A stretch of DNA of 64,000 nucleotides from Lacticaseibacillus pantheris DSM 15945 = JCM 12539 = NBRC 106106 (GCF_001311175.1 NZ_BBAI01000004.1:1-64000), one strand, 5' to 3'. Shown: positions 49,832 to 62,026, counted from the first letter of the stretch. The notes: generated by a model not told the origin, from the letters alone. Numbers and translations: made by a program.

Positions 49832-50755
49832 GTGGTGAATGATGCAGGACAGTACCGGATGTTCGACCGTGCGACGTGGGCGGCGATGGGGCCCGCCAAC
49901 GGGACCGACATTACCGCGGCGGAGATCGACCGCGTGCGGTCCCTCAACGATAAGCTCAGTATCGACGATGTGCGCGACGTCTACATGCCGCTCGTCCGCT
50001 ACCTGCGGCTGCGGCGCGATAACTACCTGCAAACCGAGCAGGCCAAAGCCGGGTTCCTCGGTACCGGCGAGCGGGTCGCGCCCTTCATCATCGGCATCAG
50101 CGGCTCCGTCGCGGTCGGCAAGAGCACCTCGGCGCGACTACTCCAGCTGCTCATGAACCGGGTGATGCCCGATCTCAAAACGCAGATGTTGACGACCGAC
50201 GGCTTCCTCTACCCGAACGCTGAGCTGGAGCGCCGCGGTATCATGGCACGCAAAGGTTTCCCCGAAAGCTACGACATGCATGCTTTGCTCCAGTTCCTCA
50301 TGGACATTAAGCTGGGCCGGCCCGCCAAAGCGCCAGTGTACTCGCACGAAGAGTACGACGTCGTGCCCGGCCGCTTCACCACGGTCGACCAGCAGGATAT
50401 CGTCATCGTCGAGGGGATTAACGTCCTGCAGACGGGCGGCGACGAGCCCATCTTTTACTCGGACCTCTTTGACTTGGCGCTCTACGTCGACGCGGCGCCC
50501 ACCGACATCGCGCGGTGGTATGAGGAGCGCTTCTACAAGCTCCTGAGTTTAGCCAAAGACGACCCGAACGATTACTACTATGATTATGCCAACGGGGACC
50601 CGCAGGCGGCGGCCGACCTGTGCCGCTGGGCGTGGGACGAGGTCAACTTGCCCAACCTGGAGGAGTACATCCTGCCGACGCGGGCGCGGGCGGACGTCAT
50701 TTTGCATAAGCGCGCCGACCACACGATTGATACGGTGGCGGTGCGGCGTTTCTAG
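49832..50755 (+). CDS. coaA: Pantothenate kinase, type I
   Basis: First and controlling step of coenzyme A synthesis, phosphorylating pantothenate with ATP. Intact, 307 aa. Walker A GSVAVGKSTSA (about residues 88-98), TTDGFLYPN, RKGFPESYD and IVEGINVLQ are CoaA signatures. The GTG at 49832 is preferred because GGAGG lies 8 bases upstream. About 75 bases before guaA, which has its own promoter. Confidence 0.93.
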   Translation: MVNDAGQYRMFDRATWAAMGPANGTDITAAEIDRVRSLNDKLSIDDVRDVYMPLVRYLRLRRDNYLQTEQAKAGFLGTGERVAPFIIGISGSVAVGKSTSARLLQLLMNRVMPDLKTQMLTTDGFLYPNAELERRGIMARKGFPESYDMHALLQFLMDIKLGRPAKAPVYSHEEYDVVPGRFTTVDQQDIVIVEGINVLQTGGDEPIFYSDLFDLALYVDAAPTDIARWYEERFYKLLSLAKDDPNDYYYDYANGDPQAAADLCRWAWDEVNLPNLEEYILPTRARADVILHKRADHTIDTVAVRRF

Positions 50756-50759
50756 GTGA

Positions 50760-50788
50760 TTGACCGGCCCCGTAAATACCGTTAGAAT
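50760..50788 (+). promoter_or_regulatory. Promoter of guaA
   Basis: TTGACC, 17 bases, TAGAAT; AAAGGAG ribosome site follows. Confidence 0.7.
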
Positions 50789-50828
50789 TGTTACAGCGAT
50801 TAAACCATTAATATCAAAGGAGTGTGAC

Positions 50829-52387
50829 ATGGTGGCTACTGCGCAAAACAAGGACTACGACAAGATTATCGTGCTCGACTATGGTAGTCAGTACAACCAA
50901 CTGATTACCCGCCGTATCCGTGACTTTGGCATCTATTCAGAGCTGAAGCCGCATACGATTACTGCCGCGGAAGTGCGTGAACTGGCGCCCAGGGGGATTA
51001 TTTTCTCCGGCGGTCCGAACTCAGTTTACGATGAGGGGGCCCTGGGCGTGGACCCAGAACTCTTTGAACTCGGCATCCCGATTCTGGGGGTTTGCTACGG
51101 CATGCAGCTGATGGCAAAGGAGCTCGGTGGCCGCGTCGAGCCCGCCACGGAGCGTGAATACGGGCACGTCGACATCGACGTGCTGGCGGACACGCACCCG
51201 GTGCTGTTCCGCGATTTGCCGGAGCGCCAGACCGTGTGGATGAGTCATGGGGACCTCGTGCGCGAGGTGCCAGCCGGCTTTGTCACGACCGCAACCAGCA
51301 CGAACTGCCCGATTTCCGCCATGGCGGACGACCAGCGCAAGTTCTACGGTATCCAGTTCCACGCCGAGGTGCAGAACACGCAGTATGGTGAGCAGATTCT
51401 GCGCCACTTTGCGTTTGACGTTTGTGGTGCCGACGCCAACTGGAACATGTCGGACTTCATCGAGGACCAGGTGGCGGCCATCCGCGCCGAGGTCGGCGAC
51501 CAGCAGGTGCTGCTCGGTCTCTCCGGTGGGGTGGACAGTAGCGTGGTGGCGGCCTTGTTGAACAAGGCGATTGGCGACCAGCTGACGTGTATCTTTGTGG
51601 ACCACGGCCTGCTGCGCAAGAACGAGGCGGACCAGGTAATGGACAGCTTGGGCAAGGGCCTGGGCGTGAAGATTATCAAAGTGGATGCGGCCAGCCGCTT
51701 CCTGGGTGACCTCAAGGGCGTAACGGATCCGGAGCAGAAGCGCAAAATCATCGGTAAGGACTTCATCGAGGTCTTCAACGACGAGGCGCGCAAGCTGCAC
51801 GGTATCGACTACCTGGCACAGGGTACGCTGTACACCGACGTCGTGGAAAGCGGCACGGACACGGCGCAGACCATCAAGAGCCACCACAATGTGGGCGGCT
51901 TGCCGGACGACTTAAAGTTCAAGCTGATTGAACCACTGAACAAGTTGTTCAAGGACGAAGCGCGCGAACTCGGCGAAAAGCTGGGCATCCCGCACGACCT
52001 GGTCTGGCGTCAGCGTTCCCAGGTCCCGGCCTGGGCATCCGCGTGCTGGGCGAAGTGACGGAGGAAAAGTTGGCGATCGTGCGCGATTCCGACTGGGTCC
52101 TACGCGACGAAATCGCCAAGTCCGGCCTGCAGGAGAGCATCTGGCAGTACTTCACCGTCCTGCCAGGCTTCCGCAGCGTCGGCGTGATGGGCGACGGCCG
52201 GACGTACGACTACACCATCGCCATCCGTGCAATCACGAGTGTTGACGGCATGACGGCCGACTTTGCCCGCATCGACTGGGATATCCTGCAGAAGATTTCT
52301 GCGCGGATTGTTAACGAGGTCGGGCACGTCAACCGCGTTGTGTATGATATTACTAGTAAGCCGCCGGCAACGATTGAATGGGAATAA
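50829..52387 (+). CDS. guaA: GMP synthase, glutamine-hydrolysing (one frame break)
   Basis: Converts XMP to GMP. N-terminal glutaminase domain with catalytic Cys in GVCYGMQLM and His in FHAEVQNT, then the ATP pyrophosphatase domain with the P-loop LSGGVDSSV (about residue 228) and the dimer domain ending PPATIEWE. The frame breaks near 52015 (CAGCCGTTC read CAGCGTTC). With the C restored the reading is [12 protein letters not shown] and the length 519 aa, both standard. A break in a gene needed for GMP supply is one of the best signs that these are sequence errors. The 3' end is a common integration site for islands. Confidence 0.93.
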
Positions 52388-52483
52388 AAGGTATATGTTA
52401 ATTGAACCCGGAATGTTGATTTAACGGCATTTTCGGAAGATACAAAGGATACGATTGGCGGGAAAATTGTTACGTTCCCCGCC

Positions 52484-52534
52484 AAAATCCCCGCCAAGTT
52501 TGGGCCGAATGAGGTCTGAACTGGCGGGGATTTT
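52484..52534. terminator. Terminator after guaA
   Basis: AAAATCCCCGCCAAGTT (52484-52500) / AACTGGCGGGGATTTT (52519-52534), working in both directions. From here to 52838 nothing else is recognised except a small CTCCTT/AAGGAG hairpin at about 52793. Confidence 0.85.
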
Positions 52535-52838
52535 GCGTCCAATAGCATTGGACGGTTGCCAGTTTTGGTTTTCATTTGTGTAGCTGTATAAACACAATTT
52601 CTTACTGACGCTGATTGTCTCGTTCTCGAAATCGATGTTTTTTTTCGGGGAATAGTGGTAACTTTACCGATATGTATCGCGTCATGGATTGTAGTCAGAG
52701 GATGGATGAGCAGAAGCGTTGATAGTACTTCTTGGAATATAATTATCTTGATAAGCTGTTAAAATCCCTCTTTAAATTTTCTGGGACGAAAGCCTCCTTA
52801 TGAAGGAGAGCAAGGAAAAATGTTGCACTTATTCTGTG

Positions 52839-52879
52839 ACAAATCGCTATGTATGCGATTATGATTTGTAGTGTACAAT
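52839..52879 (+). promoter_or_regulatory. Dyad and -10 box of the defence operon
   Basis: Two overlapping dyads, ACAAATC/GATTTGT (52839-52869) and AATCGC/GCGATT (52842-52860), stand where a -35 would be, directly before TACAAT (52874-52879). Probably an operator. Confidence 0.5.
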
Positions 52880-52925
52880 TAACGTTAGTATTTACACGGG
52901 TTGGTTCGTATACGGGGGTTTTTCC

Positions 52926-55900
52926 ATGAGTAGTAATTTTGAATTCTTAAAAGGAATTAAGGATGCTGAACAATTTGTTGGGCCACTTGAAACGGCTGAG
53001 CTTATGTACGCAAATCAAAAGTACCAGCAGGTGCCCGGAATTGTGCGTAATGTACCCGAGGGTGTGGCTCGATACGTTCTGAAGAAACGTAATCATGATT
53101 TTTCAGGAAGCTTTTTCGAGGCGCTTTCCTTAATTCGCAAAAATGGTTATGTTACGCAGGACGTAATGGACATATTGGATGATATTCGCCGTAAAGGCAA
53201 CACTGTTTTACATGACGTTAATGCTCAAGTTTCAAAGGATGACGCATGTGAGACACTACTTAACCTTCACAAACTAATGTATTGGTTTGTGTACTCTTAC
53301 TGTGGGTTCCGACAAAGCGTTCCTAGCTTCAAGGAACCCGTTTTATACACTACATCGGCTAAGACATTAGTTTATTCATTTACGGCGGATGATCTTGTGC
53401 AGTGGCCACAGTACGCTGGACGTCAAAAAGTTGGTAAAGCCACCTATCATGGTGAAATTGTTGATACTACACCGAACAGCCAATTTCTACATAGTGCAGC
53501 GCTAAAACGTATCAAGTCGTACGCTGGAACGATGGGAGTTAAACCAAATATCGAATGGGTTGAGGCTGCCTATCGGGAGGTCAATGGGCATGGTGAATGG
53601 TTTGACGACCACGCAGTCCATGAAGTTCTCGATAACTCAAATATCAAGAGGGACCCTAAGCTGGTCGAAGGGTCCGCTCGTGAGTGGTACGTTACGGATG
53701 TTGATACTGTTAAGAATGCCATTGCGGCGGTTCGTGAGGGAAAATCATTTATAAATGCGCCGACTGTTGTTGGACCAAAGATCAAGCTACGTCCTGAACA
53801 ACAAATTGCTATCGACAGGACAGAAAAGGTCTTCAAGACGAAAAAAAAATGGTGAAAAGAAAATGCTTTGGAATGCCAAAATGCGTTTTGGCAAGACCCT
53901 TAGCGCCCTTCAGCTAATCAAGAACCAGCAATACAGTCGTGTTCTTATCATGACACACCGCCCCGTTGTTCGTGATAGCTGGTTTAAGGATTTCGATAAG
54001 TTAGGGATGCCTGGATACCGATATGGTTCAAAACAAAAGCATGACGCTTCTTTGGAACAATTAGTCGATGATGGTGGCAGATTTCTTTACTTCGCTAGTA
54101 TGCAAGATTTGCGTGGCTCTGAATGGGCTGGGGGCAAGGCCGGCGACAAGAATGAGCTTATTGCAAAAATTGATTGGAATCTAGTGATTATTGATGAAGC
54201 CCACGAAGGAACACAGACAGATTTAGCGCAGGCCGTGATTAAAGGTGTGGTTAAGGATGCGACTCGTGTCCTTGAGCTTTCGGGGACTCCGTTCAATTTG
54301 ATTGACGGGTACGAACCTGAGCAGATTTTCACATGGGATTACACGATGGAACAACAAGCCAAAGCACATTGGAATGTTGATAACCCCGATGAAGTAAATC
54401 CTTACGCTGTATTGCCGAAGGTCTCTATGTTCACGTTTGAAATGAAAAATAGCTTTCAGGATAGTCGGTTCCTTGACTTTGACCAAAAGTCGTTCGATTT
54501 CCACGAATTTTTCAAGGTGGATGATAATGGCCGCTTTGTATACGAAACAAAAGTTAACCAATTTTTGAACAATATTACGTCACCATCTAAAAATACTAAC
54601 TTCCCGTACTCAACCGAGAAATTTAGAAATGAATTGAGACATACTTTGTGGTTGTTGCCATCAATTGCTGCGGCTAAGGCACTAAAGGCACTGATGGAAA
54701 AGCACCCTGTATTTGGTATGGAATATACCATCGTTAACGTGGTTGATGACGGTAAAGAAGATGGTGCTAGTGAGGGAGACTTAAATCGCGTTCGCGACGC
54801 TATCACCAAGCACCCGTCGAAAACTAAGACCATTACCTTGACTGTGCGTAAATTGACAACCGGGGTTAATATTCCCCAGTGGACTGCCGTTATGTTCCTG
54901 TCCAATACTAACAGTGCAATGCAATATCTACAGGCAGCATTTCGGGCCCAGACGCCATACGCCGATAAGGAGATGGGGATGAAGACGGACTGCTATATCT
55001 TTGATTTTGCGCCTGATCGTGCTTTGAATGTTATGGCTGCTTCGTCTCAATTGGATACTGGTGCTGGTAAACTGCAAACAGACGATCAAAAAGAGAAAAT
55101 GGGTGAGCTGCTCAATTTTCTTCCAATTATTGGTGAACAGAATCAAGGCATGGCGCCGTATAATGTTGATAGTTTGATGACTCAGTTGAAGAAAGTTTAT
55201 GCTGAGAAGGCGGTTCGTACCGGGTTCGATGATGATTCGCTGTATAACGACGAATTGTTGAAAATGGATGAGGCCGACCTTAAAGACTTTAACGACCTCA
55301 AGGCAGAAATTGGTACGACCAAAGCCCAAAAGAAACCCAATACAATTGACGTTAACCATCAAGGACTTACCGATAGGGAGTATAACGATGCCGAAAAAGC
55401 AAAGAAAAAGCATAAGAAAGATTTAACTACTGAGGAAAAGGAACTTCTGGAAAAAGAACGTGCTCTCAAGAAACAACGTAAGACGATGATTTCAGTCTTA
55501 CGGTCCATTTCCATTCGTATCCCGATGATGATTTATGGAATGGATATTCCAATTGAGAGGGATATTGATATCCAAACATTTGTTGACAAAGTTGATGCTG
55601 AATCATGGGCAGAATTCATGCCAAAAGGTGTCGATAAGGCAAAGTTCAAGAAGTTCTCCAAGTATTATGATGCGAATATTTTCATTGAGGCTGGTCGCAT
55701 TATTCGCCAGCGAGTTAAGCGAATGGACCACATGGAGCCTTTGAGGCGTACTGCAGATATTGGTGAGCTATTCGGAACCTTTAAGAACCCAGATAAAGAA
55801 ACTGTACTCACTCCATGGCGTGTTGTGAATATGCAGTTAGGAAAGACAGTCGGGGGGTATTCCTATTTTGATACTACGTATAATTACACCTCAATAGATG

Positions 55901-57327
55901 GTGATAATGCTACGCACTGGGTTGATACTGAAATGACAAAAGATATTTTTAAACCTGACACCCGAATACTTGAAATCAATTCTAAGACTGGACTTTATCC
56001 GCTATATGCAGCCACATCGTTGTACTATCAAGAACAGGCACGGCTGAGCGAACGTACTGGTGGCAAATTTACTGCCAAGGATGAAGACGAAATATGGCGA
56101 AATATTCTGGCTAAAAACATTTTTGCTATTGCTAAAACTCCGATGGCTAAACGCATAACAAACCGAACTTTGTGCGGATATCATGAGTTCGGCACAAACG
56201 TTGTATATGTTGATGGTATTGTTGAGAAGGCCAAAAATTCAAATGATGAAACGGTTCAGTATGTGCTTGATGCATTCAAAGAAAGGATTGTTAATCAAAT
56301 GAAATTTGATGTGGTTATTGGTAACCCACCGTACCAAGAGTCGGAACGTGGTGATAGCAAAAGCAAGAAGTCAATTTATCAGTATTTCATGGAACTGTCG
56401 TATCAACTTTCAGAAAAATCAATAATGATTACGCCTGCTCGGTTTCTATTTAATGCGGGGGATACTTCCTCGATCTGGAATGAGAAGATGTTAAATGATT
56501 CGCATTTACGAGTGGTTATGTTCGAAAAGCATAGCGGAAATATTTTTCCCAAAACTGATATTAAAGGCGGAGTCGCAATAACTTTACGCGATACTACAAA
56601 AGAATTTGGTAAAATTGGCACATTTACACAGTTCGACGAGTTACGTCCCATTCTGGATAAGGTGCGGTCTAAACGAACTGATACTTTGAATAGTATCGGT
56701 TTCTCTCGAACTATCTACAGATTAACTGACAAGCTACATCAGGATTTTCCGGACGCTATTGAACGGTTAAGTGCTGGTCATAAATATGATATGTCATCGA
56801 ATATAATGAAGCTGCTTCCTGAAGTGTTTTATCATAATAAACCTGATGATGGGAATCAGTATATTCGCATACTTGGAAAGCCAAAAGACACGAGAATTGA
56901 AGAATGGATTCGGCGGGACTATGTAACTGACAGGCCTGGGTTAGATAAGTACAATGTCTTTTTGGCAAGTGCTATTGGTAGTGGTGAATTTGGCGAGCCC
57001 TTAAGCGATATGTACATTGCCGAGCCTGGCGTTGGACATACTGAAACGTTTATTAGTATTGGAGCATTCGATACTAGGTTCGAAGCAGAATCAGCTGAAA
57101 AATATCTGAAAACCAAGTTTGCTAGAACCATGTTGGGGATATGGAAGGTTACACAGAACGGACCAATATCCACGTATCGCGAAATTCCTGTACAGAATTT
57201 TACGCAGGACTCTGATATTGACTGGAAAACTTCCATTAGGGATATAGACAATCAATTATTCGTGAAATATGAATTAAGCGACGATGAGGTCCAGTTTATT
57301 AATACCCATGTAGAGGAGATGAACTAA
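52926..57327 (+). CDS. Helicase-adenine methyltransferase fusion, restriction-modification type (one frame break)
   Basis: About 1466 aa after removing one A from the nine-A run near 53841. Parts in order: a DUF4145-like helical domain (about 60-130, as in HsdR), a spacer, an SF2 translocase (motif I NAKMRFGKT about 316, DEAH box IIDEAHEG about 421, motif III LSGTPFN about 451, motif VI region about 665), a Lys-rich coiled linker (about 810-860), then an Eco57I-type N6-adenine methyltransferase with motif I-like ILEINSKTGLYPL (about 1015) and catalytic NPPYQ (about 1132), and a C-terminal part that may recognise DNA. I see no clear PD-(D/E)XK nuclease. AT-rich compared with the genes to its left. 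It overlaps the next gene as TAATG. Confidence 0.82.
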
Positions 57328-58044
57328 TGGTTGACGAAAACCTCATAAAATCAAATGAACGAGTTAAGGCACATGGTGAGGTTTTTACCCCTAAACGAAT
57401 TGTAAAGCAAATGCTTGATCAGCCGGAGCTAGTCGAATCCTTGAATGATTTATCGACCACATTTATGGAACCGGCTGCCGGAGAAGGCGCGTTTTTAACT
57501 GAGCTGTTGAGAAGAAAGTTGAGTCTGGCAAATAGGCTAAGCACGGACCTAAAGTCGTATGAAGCAAATGCGGAAATTGTTCTTTCATCACTTTATGGTA
57601 TTGAGCTTTTAGAGGACAATGTCGAAGTTCTAGTTATGCGGATGTACCATATTTTTAGTCAGTATTATTTCCAAGCTATTCGCAAATGGAATGGTGAGGG
57701 GAGCCGCAAGGTGAATAGTAGTGCCATGACAATCATTGCTGCAAATATGCAGCAGGGGGATGCAATTAAAAAAAACTACTAGAGATGGAAGCCCAATAAT
57801 CTTTAGTGAATGGAAGCTGTTACCGGTTATAAATGGTGTGCAAAAGGTACAACGAACAGAATACACACTGGACTCCATTATAAATGGTGGAGAGCCATTG
57901 GATGGTTCGACACCAAGTGGAAAGGTGGAGCAGCTGAATCTATTTGGCTTTGATGATGAGGTTGATGAAGGGCCAAAGAGACGGTTCAAGTCGTGCAAAT
58001 TGGTTGATATTTATAAGGAAGAGATGGAGGAAGTTAAGAGTTAA
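57327..58044 (+). CDS. N6-adenine methylase-like partner lacking motif IV (one frame break)
   Basis: 238 aa after removing one A from the eight-A run near 57767. Motif X GEVFTPKRIVKQMLD, SAM-binding motif I FMEPAAGEGAFL (about 47-58), motif II YGIELLEDNVEV, and a motif III-like NMQQGDAI. The sequence then leaves the usual pattern: no NPPY follows, and the end is short and acidic (LFGFDDEVDEG). The upstream protein has NPPYQ but a poor motif I, so the two may share one catalytic task or one may activate the other. Start ATG overlaps the upstream stop. Confidence 0.75.
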
Positions 58045-58257
58045 TTGGGTGAATAATTCGATAATATTGCCCATTCCCCAAATTATGGACTTGGAAAACC
58101 GTTGTAGTTAACTGTGTGGGTGCTGGTCCACGGCACGCAGACAAGGCAAATAAATAAAAATTTATGTGATTTCTGTTACGGCGTGATTCTGGTCTTTCAT
58201 CGGGTTCATGCCGTTCATTTTTTTCTTTAGGGTATTTATAGCTGTACCAGTTGATTG

Positions 58258-58280
58258 CCGCCACCCTAGCGGTTTTTTTT
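58258..58280 (+). terminator. Possible terminator of the methylase operon
   Basis: CCGC / GCGG short stem followed by eight T. The stem is only four pairs. The rest of 58045-58580 shows nothing I recognise. Confidence 0.4.
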
Positions 58281-58584
58281 GTTCGTAGCTTGAACATAAC
58301 GCGTCTGACAGACGTTAGATGTAGGTGCGAAGTGACAATGCTTATAGCATAGCTTCCTTTTAAAACTGTTATTCTGCTAGGCGCTATTCCAAGTATTTGG
58401 ACATCCTGATAGTATTTGCCCGAGTTATGTGCTTGGTTGTAAGGCGGTTAGCTAGCGGATTTCGCCAGCCCGCCGCGAGTGACGTCACAGCGAAATCACT
58501 ACATTTTTAGAATGCTTTTGGGATTGAAATAGCTCACATGTTTTTAAATGACGGCAGGAGACGAAAACGCTGTAACTTGAAGCG

Positions 58585-58613
58585 TTGATTTAAGGGCAAT
58601 AATCGAGTACAAT
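58585..58613 (+). promoter_or_regulatory. Promoter of the IetA-like operon
   Basis: TTGATT, 17 bases, TACAAT, about 30 bases before the TTG start. Confidence 0.65.
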
Positions 58614-58641
58614 TGCCTAAAATGACGGGGAGTGACGAAAA

Positions 58642-59803
58642 TTGGCAAAAGTAAGTATATCGACGAAACAAAGCCTCCTGCGGCTGTTCAATGCGTATTT
58701 TAAGCAAGATGATGATGACTTCATAAAACAACTAAATGAATTTTTTTGGTTCTGAGCATAAAACGACTGAGAGAGGATTACCTTATGAAGTGGTTTTTGA
58801 ACAAGTGAGAAGAGGTTATCGTGAGGGTTCTTATGTACCTCATCTGTGAAGTCTGATTCTTCACCTGCAGGAACTCTCCAACAGACATCGGCTCGCGATG
58901 AGTGGAGACGGCGGCATGGTGCCACTATTGAAAAAAACACGTATTAAATCTGAAACTGATAAATTGCTTTTACCTGTGAATATTAGGAAAAAGGTTGAGA
59001 TTCTTGAAAATCAGTTTCTCCATCGTAAGGATCTTGAAGAACGAGGCCTACAAGCGATGAACAGAGTATTGCTTGTAGGAGCACCTGGGGGTGGGAAAAC
59101 AAGCCTCGCAAAGCAAATATCTCTTGATTTAGATCTCAATATGGATTTTCATAGTATTGCTTCCATCATTGACGCTGCATTAGGAGGTACGGGTAAACAA
59201 ATACATAACATTTTTAAATCCGTCTCCTCGGAAATGTTATTTTTAGATGAATTTGATGCGATAGGTGCGAGCCGCGATCAAGGGAATGATCTTGGGGAGA
59301 TGAGAAGAGTTGTTAATGTCCTGCTGCAAGAGATGGATAACCTTAGTTCAGACTCATTATTGGTTGCTGCTACAAACTTTCCTGAAAAACTTGATTCTGC
59401 AGTGTTGAGAAGGTTTTCAACCGTTATTGAGCTCCCAAAGCCTGATATTAGGCAGCGAGTACGATATATGCAGGAATTTTCATTAGAGCATAAAATATCA
59501 ATTGAGAAAAAGGAAGTAATTCGGACTGCCAAAATCACTGACGGTCTTAGTTACGCGGATTTAAGGTCGTTTATGATGAATTTCGCAATAGCAGAGGTTT
59601 CAGGATATGAAAAAGAATTGCGGTTATCTAAGTACTACATTGAAGAGCTTAGTATGAGGCAAACGATTAATGACCAGGCACTTGCGAAGTGGGTAAATGA
59701 TAAGAGCATCTCAATAACTGATTTATCGGAGGCTCTCGATGTGCCAAGAACGACTTTGTCAGACCGATTGAAGAGGGTAGGTGGTAATGATGAAAAAGAA
59801 TAA
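58642..59803 (+). CDS. ietA: IetA-like AAA+ ATPase (three frame breaks)
   Basis: Partner ATPase of a subtilase, as in the IetAS plasmid-stability and anti-phage pair. The uninterrupted frame begins only at 58898. Family members carry an N-terminal helical region, which I find from TTG 58642 (GGGGAG upstream): SLLRLFNAYFKQDDDDF and onward. Joining it needs one T fewer at 58739, one extra G near 58846 and one A fewer at 58931, giving 386 aa. The core has Walker A GAPGGGKTS, Walker B EMLFLDEFDAIG, NDLGEMRRVVN, sensor 1 VAATN and an Arg finger in LRRFSTVIE; the C-terminus (about 340-375) has a helix-turn-helix look (LSEALDVPRTTLSDRLKR). Overlaps ietS by 17 bases. Confidence 0.75.
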
Positions 59804-62026
59804 ACCTCATTTTCAGATTTCAGACCAGGACACATTCGAAAGGAGAGCGAAGCATCGATTAATACCTAAGCCAAAGGAGAACTTCAATTACGAAGAACAT
59901 TCGGATAACTTGGGGCGGGAATTTCATGCAGTAATTGCATCTAGCAATAAGTCAATGTTTACGATTCCAAATGCCGAAACAATATTTAAGCTTCAATTGG
60001 ACGAGGGAGAAAAGATAGAGCAGCGGGGGCGCTATGAAGCAATTTTTACAGATCAGGGGCTAACGGTGCGTGCCATACTGGGAGAGTCAGAGGCAATCGT
60101 TTCGAGTACTGAGAGTAATGTTAGGCGACTGGCTCGGCAGATTAACGATTATGGGAAGTCCGAAAGAGAACGAGCGGTTTGGGATTATGTGCAGAATATT
60201 TCCCCGTTTTCACCAGCCGAAAAAAATAGACACATCATTAGCTAACGCTGCGTCTTCTTCTAAAAATATTGATATAAACGTTATCATTGCGGGAGTGTGG
60301 GATTTTCATAATCAGGAGCAGTTACAGATGTTGCTTGATCAGCTAAAGGACAAGTTTCCTGAACAACCTGAAATTGAAACCGCAGAGCTGAGTGATGATA
60401 CCTTATCTGCACATATGATTATTCCGTCTAGCGCACTAGCAGAATTAGCTAATGAGAACTTTGTGCTTGCAATCGAACCGAACGACTATTTTGTTGGTGA
60501 AGCAACACTGGTAGATAAAGCTGGATCTCTCGCTAACGCAAAGCTAAATGACGATATTGATATTGAAAAGTTGCCTACTGTTGCGATAATCGATGACGGT
60601 ATTAAGCTGCCTGGAGATCTCCAGGCGGCCGTAAAGTATGTGTATCGGCTACCTAATCAACTGGAGGAAATTTCCGGTGAGGCTAATCACGGCACTCGTG
60701 TAGCATCTCGTTGCATTTTTGGTGAAGATCTTGAGAAGCAGGCAAAGTTAGGGGCGTTTACTCCTAAAGTTCAGGTAATTGATGTTCCAATAATGTCAGA
60801 ACGTAACTCAGCAACAGACTTAGTTAAGAAGATTAGGCAAGTTGTGAAGGACCTTCATGATGAATGTGCAACCTTTTTATTTGCTTATAACGCCGAGGTG
60901 CCTTTTACACAAAAAAAGTGTTAGTCTGCTCGGAGCCGAGTTAGATAGCTTGATCTATGAATATGGAGTCAACTTTGTGACACCAACAGGAAATCACAAG
61001 CTTCGTAATCGGTATCAATCCATGAGTGATGTGATATCAGATTCGGGGGCAAGGATTAGTGCCCCGGCTGATGGGCTGTTAATAACCAGCGTGGGATCAA
61101 TATCGCAAAGCGGAGACCTATCGACCTTCAGCCGTGTGGGCACCGGATTCAATGAGTCCATGAAGCCTGGGTTAGTTTATCCTGGTGGTAATTTACCTCT
61201 GAACAACGAGAACGGAGGAGAGTTTGTCCAGGTAACTGATCGTGAGGGATTTCTCACACGTGACTCGGGGACGAGTTTCAGCTCGCCATTAGCGGCAGCT
61301 GACTTAGCTATAGTTCAAGCGTATTGCCTTAACACTTTTGCTAAAGCACAACTTTATAAAGATCGAAACCGAACCGCTTCATTTGAAGCTAAAGCGCTAA
61401 TGTATCACCGTGGAAGCGAAGCCGACACCATGCCATTTAATTCGCAAATTGGATTTGGAGAAACAAATATTGAACGAGTCCTATCATCCGACAATGACAA
61501 CGCAACCTACATTCGATATGGTACTTTGAAACGAAAGCAAGTGTTAACTGTTAAATTCTTAGTGCCAAAGGTATTGGAGAGCATTCGAAAACGAGGAGTG
61601 GCAAGCTTACGCGTTGCAGTAACGGTTGTTGATTTTCCAAGTGCAAGAAGAATTAATGGTAAGGACTATCTTGATGGATATGTCGATACTAGTTTTCATA
61701 GTGTAAATTCAAAAGGAAATGCTCAAACTCGTAACCCATCAGCTAAACAGGGACGGCAAAAATGGACAAATATTCATCATTTTTCAGAGGATTTCAATGC
61801 CTATCAATCAGGTGATTGGGAACTCACCCTTGAATATTATTCACGGCCAAGCATTCCTGATGACGATGAGATTGATTACGTTGTCCTAATTTCTGTTGAA
61901 GATATTAGTGGAAATAATGTCGATTTGTACAGCGAAATTGAAGCTACTAACCGATTCAATATTGAAAACTTTATTGCTGTTAATCATGAAGGTAAACTAT
62001 ATGAGGAGGACGAAAATGACGAGTAA
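59787..62026 (+). CDS. ietS: IetS-like S8 subtilase (two frame breaks)
   Basis: Cytoplasmic-looking subtilisin-type protease, about 745 aa after removing one A at 60230 and one at 60911; there is no signal peptide. The N-terminal about 260 residues are a helical extension not found in secreted subtilases. Catalytic Asp in VAIIDDG (about 269), His in NHGTRVAS (about 301), the oxyanion Asn in TPTGN, and Ser in SGTSFSSP (about 495) are all present, so it should be active. A C-terminal beta-rich domain follows (about 560-745). It starts inside the ietA end and overlaps the next gene by 11 bases. Confidence 0.8.

Noticed and set aside
58034-58297. Minus-strand ORF of 87 codons
   Set aside because: No ribosome site, no recognisable domain, and it overlaps the end of the methylase gene and a terminator.
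53841-60911. A-run breaks as programmed frameshifting or transcriptional slippage
   Set aside because: Possible in principle for runs of seven to nine A, but the same error class occurs in unrelated genes, along with the G/C losses. Sequence error is simpler.
1640-60915. Interrupted genes as pseudogenes
   Set aside because: Breaks are single-base, of two repeated kinds, spread over essential and accessory genes alike, and no gene shows other decay.
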